Notes under the pieces: generated by a model
Databases searched by the model: none
Seen by the model: the letters and a program-made list of their open reading frames with translations, nothing else
What the model was told of the DNA's origin: nothing
Position numbers and translations under genes: made by a program
Shown here: positions 42,644 through 52,527 of the stretch, piece by piece
How positions within the stretch are numbered: position 1 is the stretch's first letter
Layout of the letters: each line of letters opens with the position of its first letter
Origin: Sphingobium sp.
GTDB taxonomy: Bacteria > Pseudomonadota > Alphaproteobacteria > Sphingomonadales > Sphingomonadaceae
Reading direction: 5' to 3'
Length of the DNA stretch: 64,000 nt
NCBI GenBank assembly: GCA_020446425.1
Contig: JAGRES010000035.1
Location: 27,501-91,500 of the forward strand

Positions 42644-44230
42644 TCAGCTTCCTTGCGGGCGCCGGGTGACCAGCGACTTGAGTTCGGACAGGCGATAGGC
42701 GCCCGTACCAAAGATGGCGACCGCATAGACCAGAGCCCCGCCGCCGCACAACAGGCATAATGCGAGGACGCGCTCACCCAGGCTGCGCGCCATGAAGTTG
42801 TCAGCGATGGGGGCCGCGAACCAGAGCGCAACGCCCATCAGCGCGCTGGCGGCGATAATGCGTGTGCCGCGTGAGATCAGGCGCGTATCGGCTTTCAGGT
42901 GATCGTCGCGGTGCAGCAGCCAATAGAGGACCAGTACATTGACCCAAGCGGCAATCGCAGTCGATGCGGCGACGCCGACATGGCCCAGCGGCCAGATCAG
43001 GATCAGGTTGCCGACCAGATTGAACAGCATCGAGAACAGGGCGACGCGCACCGGCGTTTTCGTGTCCTCGCGCGCGTAGAAGCCCGGAGTGAGCACCTTG
43101 ATCAGTACATAGGCCGGCACGCCCAGTGCGAAAACGGCGAGTGCCGATGCGCTGCCAATCGTATCGGCGGATGTGAACTCACCATGCTGCAGCAAGCCAC
43201 GGATAAGCGGCGTGGCGGCGATACACAGCGCGATGGCCGCGGGCAGGCTGAGGAACAGGGCCAGCTCTATCGCCCGGTTCTGTGTGTCCTTTGCGGCTTG
43301 TTCATTGCCCGAACCGATCTGGCGCGAGAGTGCAGGCAGGATCGCGGTGCCCACACCAATGCCGATCAGGCCGAGTGGTAACTGATTCAGGCGGTCGGCA
43401 TAATAGAGATAGCTGACCGAGCCCTGCGGCAGGAAACGCGCGGCGAGCGAAGTGGAAATGAGCAGGTTGAACTGTATCGCGCCCGCGCCCACGGCGGCGG
43501 GCAGGATGAGCGCCAGCATTTTCTTCACGCGCGGTGGCAGCTTGGGCAGGCCAAGGCGCAGCGTAACGCCCGCTCGCTTGCACGCCCACATCAACCACAA
43601 CAACTGCATTGCACCGGAAACGGTGACGGCGATGGCCTGGCTGTACGCGGTTTCAATCGTGGTATCGCCCCGGAAGAAAAGGATCGCGGCGATCATGCAG
43701 ATATTGAGCAATATCGGCGCGGCGGCATTCACCCAGAAACGGTCGAGCGAGTTCAATATGCCCCCCAGCAGCGAAACCAGGCTGATGAGCGCCAGATAGG
43801 GGAACGTGATGCGCGTCAGTTCTACCGTCAGCGCGAATTTTTCCGGCCCGCCATCGGGGAAGCCGCCGGTCATCGCCCAGACCACCGGCACGGCCAGCAC
43901 CATCATGATGCCGGTGAAGATGACGAGGAACGGGAAGAGCACGGACAACACCTGTCCGGCGAAGACTGTGGCGGCGGTTTTTCCCGTACCGGGGAGGTTT
44001 TTGTCCGCTTCCGCCATGGTGCGGTTGAACATCGGCACGAAAGCAGCGGAAAACGCGCCCTCGGCAAATAATGCGCGGAACAGGTTGGGCAGCCGCCAGG
44101 CGATCAGGAATGCGTCGGACGCAAGACCTGCGCCGAGAAAGCGCGCGACCAGCATGTCGCGCACCATACCCAATATGCGGCTGATCAGCGTCAGCCCGCC
44201 AATGGTGCTTGTGGCGCGAATGAGACTCAT
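42644..44230 (-). CDS. murJ: lipid II flippase MurJ
   Basis: 528 residues with about 14 membrane helices. TIGGLTLISRILGMVRDMLVARFLGAG, LPNLFRALFAEGAFSAAFVPMFN and the Arg- and Asp-bearing GGILNSLDRFWVNAAAPILLN are typical of MurJ (MviN), which moves lipid II across the inner membrane. Essential. Lies between secB and trpS. Confidence 0.96.
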   Translation of the reverse strand: MSLIRATSTIGGLTLISRILGMVRDMLVARFLGAGLASDAFLIAWRLPNLFRALFAEGAFSAAFVPMFNRTMAEADKNLPGTGKTAATVFAGQVLSVLFPFLVIFTGIMMVLAVPVVWAMTGGFPDGGPEKFALTVELTRITFPYLALISLVSLLGGILNSLDRFWVNAAAPILLNICMIAAILFFRGDTTIETAYSQAIAVTVSGAMQLLWLMWACKRAGVTLRLGLPKLPPRVKKMLALILPAAVGAGAIQFNLLISTSLAARFLPQGSVSYLYYADRLNQLPLGLIGIGVGTAILPALSRQIGSGNEQAAKDTQNRAIELALFLSLPAAIALCIAATPLIRGLLQHGEFTSADTIGSASALAVFALGVPAYVLIKVLTPGFYAREDTKTPVRVALFSMLFNLVGNLILIWPLGHVGVAASTAIAAWVNVLVLYWLLHRDDHLKADTRLISRGTRIIAASALMGVALWFAAPIADNFMARSLGERVLALCLLCGGGALVYAVAIFGTGAYRLSELKSLVTRRPQGS

Positions 44231-44263
44231 ATCGTCATGCCTCTCCGCGCCTCAGACAGCCGG

Positions 44264-44767
44264 TCAGGCGTTGTCAGCAGTCTGCTCGCCCTGTTGCTCG
44301 GCGGCACGCGCCTGAACCTGCTGCAGATAAAGGCCGTTAAAGTCGATCGGGTCGAGCAGCAGCGGCGGGAAGCCGCCATCGCGCACCGCATCTGCCAGCA
44401 CGCGGCGGGCAAAGGGGAACAGCAGGCGCGGCGCTTCGGCAAAGAGGAAGGGCTGAACCTGATCTTCCGGAATGTTGCGCATGCCGAACAGGCCCGCAAA
44501 GACGAGATCGGCGGCGAAAGCGGTGCCCTGACTGGCTTTCGCCTTGACCTCGATCTTGAGGGCGACTTCGTAGACATCGTCACCTGGCTGTTCCGAGCTG
44601 ATGTTGAACTGTACGTCGATATCCGGCTGCTCCTGCCACTGATAAACGGCGGGGGAGTTCGGGTTTTCGAACGAGAGATCCTTCACATATTGCGTGATCA
44701 GGCCGATTGCGGGCTGGGTGTCTGCGCCATTGGGCAGCGGTTCGTTCGGTGCGGCGTCGTCGGCCAT
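44264..44767 (-). CDS. secB: protein-export chaperone SecB
   Basis: 167 residues. Family segments: QYVKDLSFENPNSP, the EVALKIEVKAKA strand, FAGLFGMRNIPEDQVQPFLFAEAPRLLFPFARRVLADAVRDGGFPPLLLDPIDF. It holds Sec substrates unfolded for SecA. An open extension to 44863 lacks family similarity; the ATG at 44767 is used. Confidence 0.97.
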   Translation of the reverse strand: MADDAAPNEPLPNGADTQPAIGLITQYVKDLSFENPNSPAVYQWQEQPDIDVQFNISSEQPGDDVYEVALKIEVKAKASQGTAFAADLVFAGLFGMRNIPEDQVQPFLFAEAPRLLFPFARRVLADAVRDGGFPPLLLDPIDFNGLYLQQVQARAAEQQGEQTADNA

Positions 44768-44983
44768 GCTTTCTGCTTTCCTCAAATTAACGAATGCCCG
44801 CGCCATTCGCGGACAAAAACACATGCCCGCGCGCTTAGCAGGGTGATGTGCCAAGAGCAACATTGTCGGGCGAGGTGATATCAGCGGGATTTCGGCCAGC
44901 CCCTATTTGAAAAAGGGGCGCGATGCGCTTATGTAATAGATCACACCGGCTGGTATTGCATCTTACAAGAGGTTCGTTTTCGC

Positions 44984-45640
44984 GTGTACATGATCGTCAT
45001 TCTTGCCCTGATTGCGGCGTTTTTGGCCTTGAGGCTCTATTCCGTGCTGGGACGCCGCACCGGACATGAGCAGCAGCCCGCGCCAACGCAGCCCGATGAG
45101 CGCGTTTCGTCCAAGATCGTGCAACCGCAAATGGCTCAGCCTTCTGCGCCGGAACGGGCGCATCTGGCGAATATCTTCATCGCGCCGGAAGCGGAAAACG
45201 GCATTCGCGCGATTATCGCTGCGGATCGCAATTTCGACGTCGCCCAGTTCATCGAGGGCGCCCGCAGCGCCTATGGCATGATCCTGGAGGCGTTCTGGCA
45301 GGGCAATCGCGACGATCTGCGCTGGCTGTGCGACGCGGATGTCGCGCAATCCTTCGAGGAGGCCATCGCGCAGCGCGAAGCCGATGGGCATGTGCTGGAA
45401 AACCGCCTGGTTCGCGTCGAAAAATCGCAGATCATCGAGGCATCCTGCACGGCCGGCGTGGCGCATATCACGCTGCAATTCGATGCCGACATCGCCGCCA
45501 TCACGCGGGACAAGGACGGCAATGTCATTGCCGGGTCGATGAGCGACGCAGTGGCATCACATGATATCTGGACCTTCAGCCGCCGGATCGGCGATGCTGA
45601 CCCCAACTGGAAGCTGAGCGAAACCGACGAGGCTGCCTGA
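44984..45640 (+). CDS. Tim44-domain membrane-associated protein
   Basis: 218 residues. One N-terminal helix (VILALIAAFLALRLYSVLG), a Pro/Gln-rich linker and a Tim44-like domain (FIEGARSAYGMILEAFWQGNRDDLRWLCDADVAQSFEEAI). Alphaproteobacterial TimA-like proteins are relatives of mitochondrial Tim44. Convergent neighbours are absent: it is co-directional with mltA, separated by 1 bp from a possible mltA GTG. Confidence 0.85.
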   Translation: MYMIVILALIAAFLALRLYSVLGRRTGHEQQPAPTQPDERVSSKIVQPQMAQPSAPERAHLANIFIAPEAENGIRAIIAADRNFDVAQFIEGARSAYGMILEAFWQGNRDDLRWLCDADVAQSFEEAIAQREADGHVLENRLVRVEKSQIIEASCTAGVAHITLQFDADIAAITRDKDGNVIAGSMSDAVASHDIWTFSRRIGDADPNWKLSETDEAA

Positions 45641-45674
45641 CGTGCGGCCGGCCAGTGGGGGTGGTGGTGCGACC

Positions 45675-46967
45675 ATGAATCCTGTGCGTGGTCTGTTGAA
45701 ATCCGCTCTGGTAGCCGCGGGGCTGTTCACCTTGTCGGCCTGCTCGGGCGGTCTCATTCCACCCCATATCGACCGGGGCCCGGCTCCCCCGTCAAGGCCT
45801 CCGGCAACTGGTACGGTCCCGCCCAAGCCCGCAACGCCGCGTGAAACATTGCCCCCTCCACCGCAAAACACTGTAGTGGAAGCAGGCGACAATGCGCTTG
45901 GGATGGGGTTGGTCAAGGGGCCGCCGCTGGAGAATCTGGTCTGGCAGAACGACCGCACCGTCGATGCGCTCAGGGCGTTTCGTATTTCCTGTCCCGGATT
46001 GCAGCGGCGCACGGACCAGACGGGTCTGACGAGCGGCAGCGATTGGGCCCAGGCGTGCAGCGCTGCGGCCAGCTGGCCAGAAGTTAACGCCGCCGGTTTC
46101 TTCACCCGCTATTTCGAGGCTGTGCAGGTTGGGGATGGAAAAGCGCACGCCACCGGCTATTTTGAACCGGAAATCGCGGCGTCGCGCGTGCGGCAGGAGC
46201 AATATCAGACACCCATCTATCGCCGCCCTTCTGACCTCGTAGATGTCGACCTCGGCCAGTTCAGCGACAGCCTGAAGGGCAAGAAGATCCGGGGCCGGGT
46301 TGAAGGACGCAGCTTCGTTCCCTATGCCGAGCGTGCGCAGATCGTCGATAGCGGCGCGTTGGCTGGGCAAGGGCTGGAAATGGCGTGGGCCGCGGACCCG
46401 GTCGAGTTCTTCTTCCTGCAAATACAGGGCAGCGGGCGGTTGCGCATGCCGGACGGGTCGATCATGCGCATCGGCTATGACGGGCAGAATGGCCGGGATT
46501 ATGTCGGTATCGGCAGGCTGATGAAGGATCGCGGCCTGATCGAGGCCGGTTCGATGCAGGACATCATGGCCTATTTGCGGTCGCATCCCGAGGAAGGCCG
46601 CGCGATCATGAACGAGAACAAGAGTTTCATTTTCTTCCGTGAGCTGACAGGGGCTGGGCCGATTGGCGCAATGGGCGTGCCGGTAACCGGTGAGGCCAGT
46701 GTTGCTGCCGATCCCAAATATATCCCGCTGGGCGCGCCCGTTCTGCTCTCACTCGATCGCGCGGAGCCCAATGGCGTCTGGATCGCGCAGGATACCGGCG
46801 GCGCGATCAAGGGCGCGAACCGCGTCGATACTTTCTGGGGCGCTGGCGAACGGGCACGGGGCATAGCGGGCGGCATGTCCGCACGCGGCAGCGCGCTATT
46901 GCTCGTGCCCCTTGGCACCTATGCGCGTCTGGCGGCGGAACATGGTTGGCCGGCCACTCAGCCCTGA
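45675..46967 (+). CDS. mltA: membrane-bound lytic murein transglycosylase A
   Basis: 430 residues. Lipoprotein signal with lipobox LSAC, Pro-rich linker, MltA domain (AAGFFTRYFEAVQVGDGKAHATGYFEPEI...YRRPSDLVDVDLGQF...MAWAADPVEFFFLQIQGSGRLRM) and a C-terminal 3D domain (VAADPKYIPLGAPVLLS...IAQDTGGAIKGANRVDTFWG with catalytic Asp). Start is ATG 45675 or GTG 45642. Overlaps the Smr gene. Confidence 0.93.
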   Translation: MNPVRGLLKSALVAAGLFTLSACSGGLIPPHIDRGPAPPSRPPATGTVPPKPATPRETLPPPPQNTVVEAGDNALGMGLVKGPPLENLVWQNDRTVDALRAFRISCPGLQRRTDQTGLTSGSDWAQACSAAASWPEVNAAGFFTRYFEAVQVGDGKAHATGYFEPEIAASRVRQEQYQTPIYRRPSDLVDVDLGQFSDSLKGKKIRGRVEGRSFVPYAERAQIVDSGALAGQGLEMAWAADPVEFFFLQIQGSGRLRMPDGSIMRIGYDGQNGRDYVGIGRLMKDRGLIEAGSMQDIMAYLRSHPEEGRAIMNENKSFIFFRELTGAGPIGAMGVPVTGEASVAADPKYIPLGAPVLLSLDRAEPNGVWIAQDTGGAIKGANRVDTFWGAGERARGIAGGMSARGSALLLVPLGTYARLAAEHGWPATQP

Positions 46968-47496
46968 AGAGCAGCTGATCTGGTCCAAGGTCACGCAAAG
47001 CGTCGACCCGTTGGCGGGGCGCGCATCTCCCAAAGCGCTGGTCGAGCCATCGCCCCATAAGCCGGACGCGCAGGCACGGGGGCCTAATGACAAAAAAGCG
47101 GGCACGCGTGCGCCGGCACCCCCGGCTCCTGCGAAAGCTACGCCGGTCGCCCGGTTGGACGATAGTTGGGAAAGACGGATTTCCAATGGATCGCTGATGC
47201 CCGAAATGTCCGTCGATCTGCATGGCTATACGCTTCAGGGTGCGCATATGCGTCTGAACCAGGCGCTTTCATCCGCCGTTGCACGCGGCGTGCGCGTGCT
47301 GCTGGTCATTACCGGAAACCCGCGAACGCATGTGTCGGGCGCAGGCGGACAGTCCAGGCGCGGTGCGATCCGTGCCGAAATCGGGGACTGGCTGGCGCTA
47401 AGCGGTCATGCCGAGGCCATTGCCAGTGTCCGTATTGCGCATCCGCGCCACGGTGGACGCGGTGCTCTCTACGTGATTCTGCGCCGCAAGAAATAG
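46942..47496 (+). CDS. Smr-domain protein
   Basis: 184 residues. N-terminal SPEEQLIWSKVTQSVDP, a Pro/Ala-rich linker, and a C-terminal Smr domain with DLHGYTLQGAH and ITGNPRTH then HPRHGGRGALYVILRRK. Smr domains are nucleic-acid endonucleases or binding modules. Start ATG 46942 lies within the 3' end of mltA. Confidence 0.85.
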   Translation: MVGRPLSPEEQLIWSKVTQSVDPLAGRASPKALVEPSPHKPDAQARGPNDKKAGTRAPAPPAPAKATPVARLDDSWERRISNGSLMPEMSVDLHGYTLQGAHMRLNQALSSAVARGVRVLLVITGNPRTHVSGAGGQSRRGAIRAEIGDWLALSGHAEAIASVRIAHPRHGGRGALYVILRRKK

Positions 47497-47612
47497 GTCC
47501 ATTTTGAGGCAAGTTGAGTGCGTCAGCCGCTATTTTGTTAACCTTTTCGCCGTCATAATCCGTGGGCATGCGATGTGGGATCGCATCCATAGCAAGCGGG
47601 CGGATATAGACT

Positions 47613-49292
47613 GTGAGAGTCTGGCGGGAAATTGACAGGCATGCAGCCAAGGTTGCAGCCGCAAATGCCGGTGTTGCGGCATTTGCGACCGGTGTCGCCT
47701 TCTGGCTGTCCTACAGCCTGGGGCTTGGCCCCGTCGCATTTCTGCTTCCTTTATTGATGCTCTTCGGTGGCCTGTCGGTGCTTCTGTATCGTAGGATAAA
47801 ACGCACGCATCTTATCGTTTCCCATGTCGTCGACCGGCTGGACAGCGCCGCCAATGGCGATCTGGGCAGCCCGGTTCCGCAGGCGATAGAAGGGCGATTC
47901 CCGGCTCTCACCGCTGCACTGGATGGATTATTCCGGCAGACGCGCACCCGGATCGACAGCGCGAACAGCATGGCCTTGTTCGACGCGGTGACCGGCCTTC
48001 CCAATCGCAGCAATTTTTGCGGCACGATAGAAGGCCTGATTGCCGACAGAGAAATCGCGGGCCCGGCGGCGATGTTTTTCATTGATCTGGATGGCTTCAA
48101 GGGCGTCAACGATACACTGGGCCATGCGGCGGGCGATCAGATATTGGCGCGCGTGGCCGCCCGCATCCGGGAGGTGGCCCACGGCCAGGAAAAAGCGGGT
48201 GTTGGCGACATATTGGTCGGTCGTTTCGCGGGCGACGAATTCACCATGTTTTTCCCGTTTCTGCCGCCGGAGGTGTCTGCGGTTCAGGTCGCCCGGCTGG
48301 TGCAGAATGTGATCAGGGAGCCATTCATCATCGGCGGCACTCAGGTCGAAATTGGGGCCTCTGTCGGTATCGCCTATTATCCCGAACATGGTGCGACGCT
48401 GCCTGCCCTGCTGCGCTCGGCCGATCATGCCATGTATGTGGCCAAGAGCAGTGTGAGCAAAGGCGTGCAGCTCTACACCAGAGATATGGAAATGGGCCTC
48501 GCTCATCGCGCCGAAAAAGAGCGGGCTCTGCGCCACGCCATCGAGCGGGATGAGTTGCGCCTCGAATTCCAGCCGCAGATAGATTTCAGCAACGGGTCCG
48601 TCATTTGCGCCGAGGCTCTGGTGCGCTGGGCGCGTCCGGGCGGCGAGGTATTGCTGCCAGAGGCTTTCGTCTCGCTGGCCAAGGAAACCGGCATGATCGT
48701 CGAGCTGGGCGACTGGATCATGGACAAGGTGTGCGATACGGCGTCCCGCTGGGCCGCGTCGGGGATCGGCTATCCCGTGTCGATGAACATTTCGCGGCGG
48801 GAGCTGATCCAGCCCGACTTCTTCAATCGCCTGCATGCTACGATGGACCGGCACAATGTGCCCCCGCATATGCTGGAGCTGGAGCTGTCGGAATCGCTCA
48901 TCATGCGTCTCAGCCAGGAAAAGTCCGACGCCCTGATATGGCTCCGCCGGAAGGGTGTGCGCATCGCTATCGACGATTTCGGCACCGGCTTTTCCAATCT
49001 CGTTCGGCTGAAGGATTTGCCGGTGGACCGGGTGAAGGTCGACCGCAGCCTGGTGCGCGACATCGCCATCTCCGAGGAAGCGCGCAGCGTATGCGCCGCC
49101 GTCGTCGCGCTGGTGCAGGGCGTCGGGCTCGATATCGTGATTGAAGGTGTCGAGAGCGAAGATCAGCTCGAAATATTACGCGTCATGGGCTGCACGATTT
49201 TCCAGGGCTTCCATTTTTCACGGCCCGTTGAGGAAAGCCACTATTTCGAGCGCTTTGGCGCGAACATATTCCCGCTGTCGACGCGCGCCTGA
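47613..49292 (+). CDS. membrane GGDEF-EAL c-di-GMP protein
   Basis: 559 residues: two N-terminal helices (about 20-60), a GGDEF domain with AGDEF in place of GGDEF and no visible RxxD I-site, and an EAL domain. The EAL part keeps AEALVRW, NISRREL, ELSES, IDDFGTG, VKVD, IEGVE and QGF, so phosphodiesterase activity is plausible. The GGDEF half may bind GTP as a regulator or still be active. GTG start. Confidence 0.9.
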   Translation: MRVWREIDRHAAKVAAANAGVAAFATGVAFWLSYSLGLGPVAFLLPLLMLFGGLSVLLYRRIKRTHLIVSHVVDRLDSAANGDLGSPVPQAIEGRFPALTAALDGLFRQTRTRIDSANSMALFDAVTGLPNRSNFCGTIEGLIADREIAGPAAMFFIDLDGFKGVNDTLGHAAGDQILARVAARIREVAHGQEKAGVGDILVGRFAGDEFTMFFPFLPPEVSAVQVARLVQNVIREPFIIGGTQVEIGASVGIAYYPEHGATLPALLRSADHAMYVAKSSVSKGVQLYTRDMEMGLAHRAEKERALRHAIERDELRLEFQPQIDFSNGSVICAEALVRWARPGGEVLLPEAFVSLAKETGMIVELGDWIMDKVCDTASRWAASGIGYPVSMNISRRELIQPDFFNRLHATMDRHNVPPHMLELELSESLIMRLSQEKSDALIWLRRKGVRIAIDDFGTGFSNLVRLKDLPVDRVKVDRSLVRDIAISEEARSVCAAVVALVQGVGLDIVIEGVESEDQLEILRVMGCTIFQGFHFSRPVEESHYFERFGANIFPLSTRA

Positions 49293-49296
49293 TTGC

Positions 49297-50430
49297 TCAG
49301 CCTGCCAGTGCAGCTTTCAAGATAGCCGCATAAATAACGCGCAAGCGGTCCAGATCCTCGACCGCCACGGCCTCATCCAGCTTGTGCATGGTGGCGTTGC
49401 ATAGCCCGAATTCCACGACCGGGCAGAGCGCTGAGAGAAAGCGCGCGTCCGATGTGCCGCCCGTGGTGGACAGATCGGGCGTCAGCCCGGTGACGCTGTT
49501 GATCGCCTCGCTCACGAGCGCCGAGAGTTCCCCCGGCGGCGTCAGGAACGCCTCGCCGCTGATCTTGGCGTCCAGCACGCCGCCTTCGGCTTCGACTATG
49601 GCGCGGATACGCTCGGTCAATGCCGCACCCGTATGCATGTCGTTGAACCGGATTGAAATGCGCGCGCGCGCCTGCGCCGGAATGACGTTTGTGGCGTCAT
49701 TGCCTGCGCCGATATCGGTAATCTCGATATTGCTGGGCTGGAACCAGTCGTTACCATTATCCAGCGCAATCTCTTCGATGGCGGACAGGATACGTACGAG
49801 CGCGGGGATCGGATTGTCGGCCAGATGCGGATAGGCGACATGGCCTTGTGTGCCGTTAACGGTGATCCACATGTTGACCGATCCGCGCCGCCCGATCTTC
49901 ACCATATCGCCGAGGCGATTGACCGAGGTCGGCTCGCCGACAAGGCACAGGTCGGGCGCGATATTCCGCTGCGCCATACGGTCGATGATCGCGCGCGTGC
50001 CGTAAACCGCTGCGCCTTCCTCGTCGCCGGTGATGAGCAGGCTGACCGTGCCCGGCAGGTCGCGGCACTGCGCCAGCGCGGCGACGAAGCTGGCGATGCT
50101 GCCTTTCATGTCGACGGCACCGCGCCCATGCAGCAGGTCGCCGCGTATTTCCGGTTCAAAAGGATCGCTGGCCCAGCCTGCACCCGGCGGCACTACATCC
50201 AGGTGCCCGGCAAAGGCGAAATGCCGCCCCGGCCCGTTCGAGCGCAGCGCGATCATATTCTCGACTGGGCCATCCGGCGCTTCGCCCACGATGAAGCGAT
50301 CCACGTCAAAACCGAGCGCGACCAGCATTTCCTCGAGTGCGACAAATACCGCGCCGGTGGCCGGGGTGACCGAGGGGCAGGCGATCAGCCGCTGCGTAAG
50401 AGCCAGTGGATCGTCGATGAGGTTGGACAT
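49297..50430 (-). CDS. dapE: succinyl-diaminopimelate desuccinylase
   Basis: 377 residues. M20 peptidase-fold zinc enzyme of lysine/meso-DAP synthesis. FAGHLDVVPPG (His/Asp), GRGAVDMKGSIA, ITGDEEG (catalytic Glu), RRGSVNMWITVNGTQGHVAYP (lid) and GGTSDARFL are present. Start 50430 or a tandem ATG at 50436. Divergent from apt across about 50 bp. Confidence 0.94.
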   Translation of the reverse strand: MSNLIDDPLALTQRLIACPSVTPATGAVFVALEEMLVALGFDVDRFIVGEAPDGPVENMIALRSNGPGRHFAFAGHLDVVPPGAGWASDPFEPEIRGDLLHGRGAVDMKGSIASFVAALAQCRDLPGTVSLLITGDEEGAAVYGTRAIIDRMAQRNIAPDLCLVGEPTSVNRLGDMVKIGRRGSVNMWITVNGTQGHVAYPHLADNPIPALVRILSAIEEIALDNGNDWFQPSNIEITDIGAGNDATNVIPAQARARISIRFNDMHTGAALTERIRAIVEAEGGVLDAKISGEAFLTPPGELSALVSEAINSVTGLTPDLSTTGGTSDARFLSALCPVVEFGLCNATMHKLDEAVAVEDLDRLRVIYAAILKAALAG

Positions 50431-50484
50431 GGACATCGCGCTGCGATAGCGAATGATTCGCGCCAGCGCCAGAAGGGGAATGAC

Positions 50485-51036
50485 ATGCTGACCGAAATGG
50501 ACCGTAACGCCGATCTGGCCGCTCTCGTGCGGACGATCCCGGATTTTCCCAAGCCGGGCATCGAGTTTCGTGATGTCTCCACCTTGCTGCTCGATGGCAC
50601 AGGGTTTCGCACCGCCATCGACCGGCTGATCGCAACGTTCGATCCCGCCGAGGTTGACCTGATCGCTGGGATTGAGGCGCGCGGGTTCATCGTTGCTTCC
50701 GCGCTGTCCTATGCGCTGTCCAAGGGCAAGGTCATGCTGCGCAAGTCCGGCAAACTGCCGGGCGAGGCCGTCGGTGTCGATTATGCGCTGGAATATGGCA
50801 CGGACCGGATCGAGATGCATGTTGGTGCGGTTGAGGCAGGCCAACGGGTACTGGTGGTCGATGATCTGATCGCGACAGGCGGTACGGCTCTGGCGGGTAT
50901 CCAGTTGCTGCGCGGTGAAGGCGCGGTGGTGACGCAGGCACGCTTTCTGGTGGACTTGCCTGATCTGGGCGGCGCGGCGCGCCTCGGCGAAGCAGGGGTT
51001 GAAAGCGGCGCATTGATGGCTTTTGCCGGGGACTGA
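50485..51036 (+). CDS. apt: adenine phosphoribosyltransferase
   Basis: 183 residues. IPDFPKPGIEFRDVSTLLLDG, EARGFIVASALSYALSKG, RKSGKLPGEAVG and the PRPP-binding VLVVDDLIATGGTA identify Apt, which converts adenine to AMP. It lies 5 nt before a nucleosidase-like gene; together they would recycle adenine released from MTA/SAH. Confidence 0.96.
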   Translation: MLTEMDRNADLAALVRTIPDFPKPGIEFRDVSTLLLDGTGFRTAIDRLIATFDPAEVDLIAGIEARGFIVASALSYALSKGKVMLRKSGKLPGEAVGVDYALEYGTDRIEMHVGAVEAGQRVLVVDDLIATGGTALAGIQLLRGEGAVVTQARFLVDLPDLGGAARLGEAGVESGALMAFAGD

Positions 51037-51041
51037 GCGAT

Positions 51042-51707
51042 ATGCGTGTTGCCATCATTACCGGCGTTGATGAGGAAGCAGAGGCATTTCTGCCCGGTCA
51101 ATATGAACGCGTCGAACAGCATGGGCATTTGTCCGTGCGGTTCGTCACGCACAGGGCGCATGCGGTTGCCATCAGCTGTTGCGGTGTGGGCAAGGTCAAC
51201 GCCGCCATTGCCGCGACGATGCTGGCGACACTGCATCGCGCGGAGCTGATGATGATTATCGGTACAGCGGGCAAATTGTCCGCCATTGCGGGCGATTGCT
51301 TCGAGCTGCATGAGGCGGTGCAGGGCGATTATGGGGCGCAGCGCCCGGAGGGCTTCGCCCATTATACCGCTGGCAGCTGGCCGATAGGGCCGAACAGCGT
51401 CGAGGCATTTCGCGCGCTTCCGTTACCTCATACGGGCTTGCCGCAAGCACGCATCGTTACCGGCGACAGCTTCGTTGAATGCCCGGACCACAGCTTGCGT
51501 TTGCGCGACGGGTTGAGCGGCGATCTGGTCGATATGGAAACCGGCGCGCTTGCACAGGTGGCGCAGCGTCTTGGGCTGCCCTGGGCGGGTATCAAGGCGA
51601 CGACCGACGATGCCAATGGAGAAAGCGCGGGAGATTTCCAGACGAACCTGCTGCTCGCGGCGCGCCGCGCGGCGGAAGCTGCTGAGCGGGCTATCGCACT
51701 TTTTTGA
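51042..51707 (+). CDS. MTA/SAH nucleosidase-like phosphorylase-superfamily protein
   Basis: 221 residues. Phosphorylase superfamily with the glycine-rich GTAGKL loop and the C-terminal VDMETGALAQVAQRLGLPWAGIKATTDDANG containing a Met-Glu-Thr and Asp positions similar to MTA/SAH nucleosidases. Exact specificity (nucleosidase or phosphorylase) is uncertain. It follows apt by 5 nt, implying joint adenine salvage. Confidence 0.82.
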   Translation: MRVAIITGVDEEAEAFLPGQYERVEQHGHLSVRFVTHRAHAVAISCCGVGKVNAAIAATMLATLHRAELMMIIGTAGKLSAIAGDCFELHEAVQGDYGAQRPEGFAHYTAGSWPIGPNSVEAFRALPLPHTGLPQARIVTGDSFVECPDHSLRLRDGLSGDLVDMETGALAQVAQRLGLPWAGIKATTDDANGESAGDFQTNLLLAARRAAEAAERAIALF

Positions 51708-51739
51708 TTTTCTGGTTCCGGCTTTGATGTAACCGTTCG

Positions 51740-51816
51740 GCACCAGCCCTCTCCCCCACCCGGCCTCCCAACAACATACACTGAGTGGGAGGCCGGGTGG
51801 GGGAGAGGGCTGGTGC
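51740..51816. repeat. CCCTCTCCCCCACCC-type palindrome, copy 2
   Basis: Two perfect 31-bp arms (51740-51770 and 51786-51816) with a 15-nt loop, between the converging nucleosidase-like and GST genes. Related to the copy at 24417-24486. It may act as a transcription terminator. Confidence 0.8.
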
Positions 51817-51844
51817 GGCAGGTTCGCGTTAGCGAACAGAAAAA

Positions 51845-52516
51845 TCAGCTATAATCCGGGCCGTTTTCATATTTGTCGACGACCCAGGTCTCTGCCTTGG
51901 CGTCCTCAACCCATTCGACCATCCACGGGTGCGCGAGCATTGCATCGACATAGTCTTTGGCCGCGCCGCTGACGGGTAATTCATATCCCCATATGCGAAA
52001 GACGACAGGTGCGAACATGATATCCGCCGCACTAAACTCTCCGAACAGATAAGACCCGCTTGCACCGAAGCGGTCGCGCGCTTGTGTCCATAACGTAGAA
52101 ATGCGCTCCAGATTGGCCAGCACCGCGTCGCTGGGCGTCTGCGCCGGGAAGATACGGCGTACGTTCATCGGACATGCAACGCGCAGCGGCACATAGCTGC
52201 TGTGCATTTCCGCTGCTATCGAGCGGGCCAGCGCGCGCGCCGCCTTGTCCTGCGGCCAGAAGCGCGTGTTGCCGGTGATGTCATTGAGGTAATCGACGAT
52301 GGCGAGGCTGTCCCACACGGGCGTATCGCCATCCCACAGCGTCGGCACCTTGCCATCGGACACTGCGATGTCGCTGCCGGATTTGCGGTTGTCCCATTCT
52401 GGCGTGAACATCGGCATGACAGTCTCTTCATAGGGGAGGCCGGATTGCTTTACCGCGAGCCAGCCGCGCAATGACCAGCTGGAATAGGCCTTGTTGCCGA
52501 TGATGATCCTGAGCAT
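51845..52516 (-). CDS. glutathione S-transferase family protein
   Basis: 223 residues. N-terminal thioredoxin-like domain (NKAYSSWSLRGWLAVKQSGLPYEETV with Ser cluster, GKVPTLWDGDTPVWDSLAIVDYLND) followed by an all-helical C-terminal domain (LFGEFSAADIMFAPVVFRIWGY). Substrate unknown. 11 nt after engB. Confidence 0.88.
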   Translation of the reverse strand: MLRIIIGNKAYSSWSLRGWLAVKQSGLPYEETVMPMFTPEWDNRKSGSDIAVSDGKVPTLWDGDTPVWDSLAIVDYLNDITGNTRFWPQDKAARALARSIAAEMHSSYVPLRVACPMNVRRIFPAQTPSDAVLANLERISTLWTQARDRFGASGSYLFGEFSAADIMFAPVVFRIWGYELPVSGAAKDYVDAMLAHPWMVEWVEDAKAETWVVDKYENGPDYS

Positions 52517-52527
52517 GAGGCTTCTTT

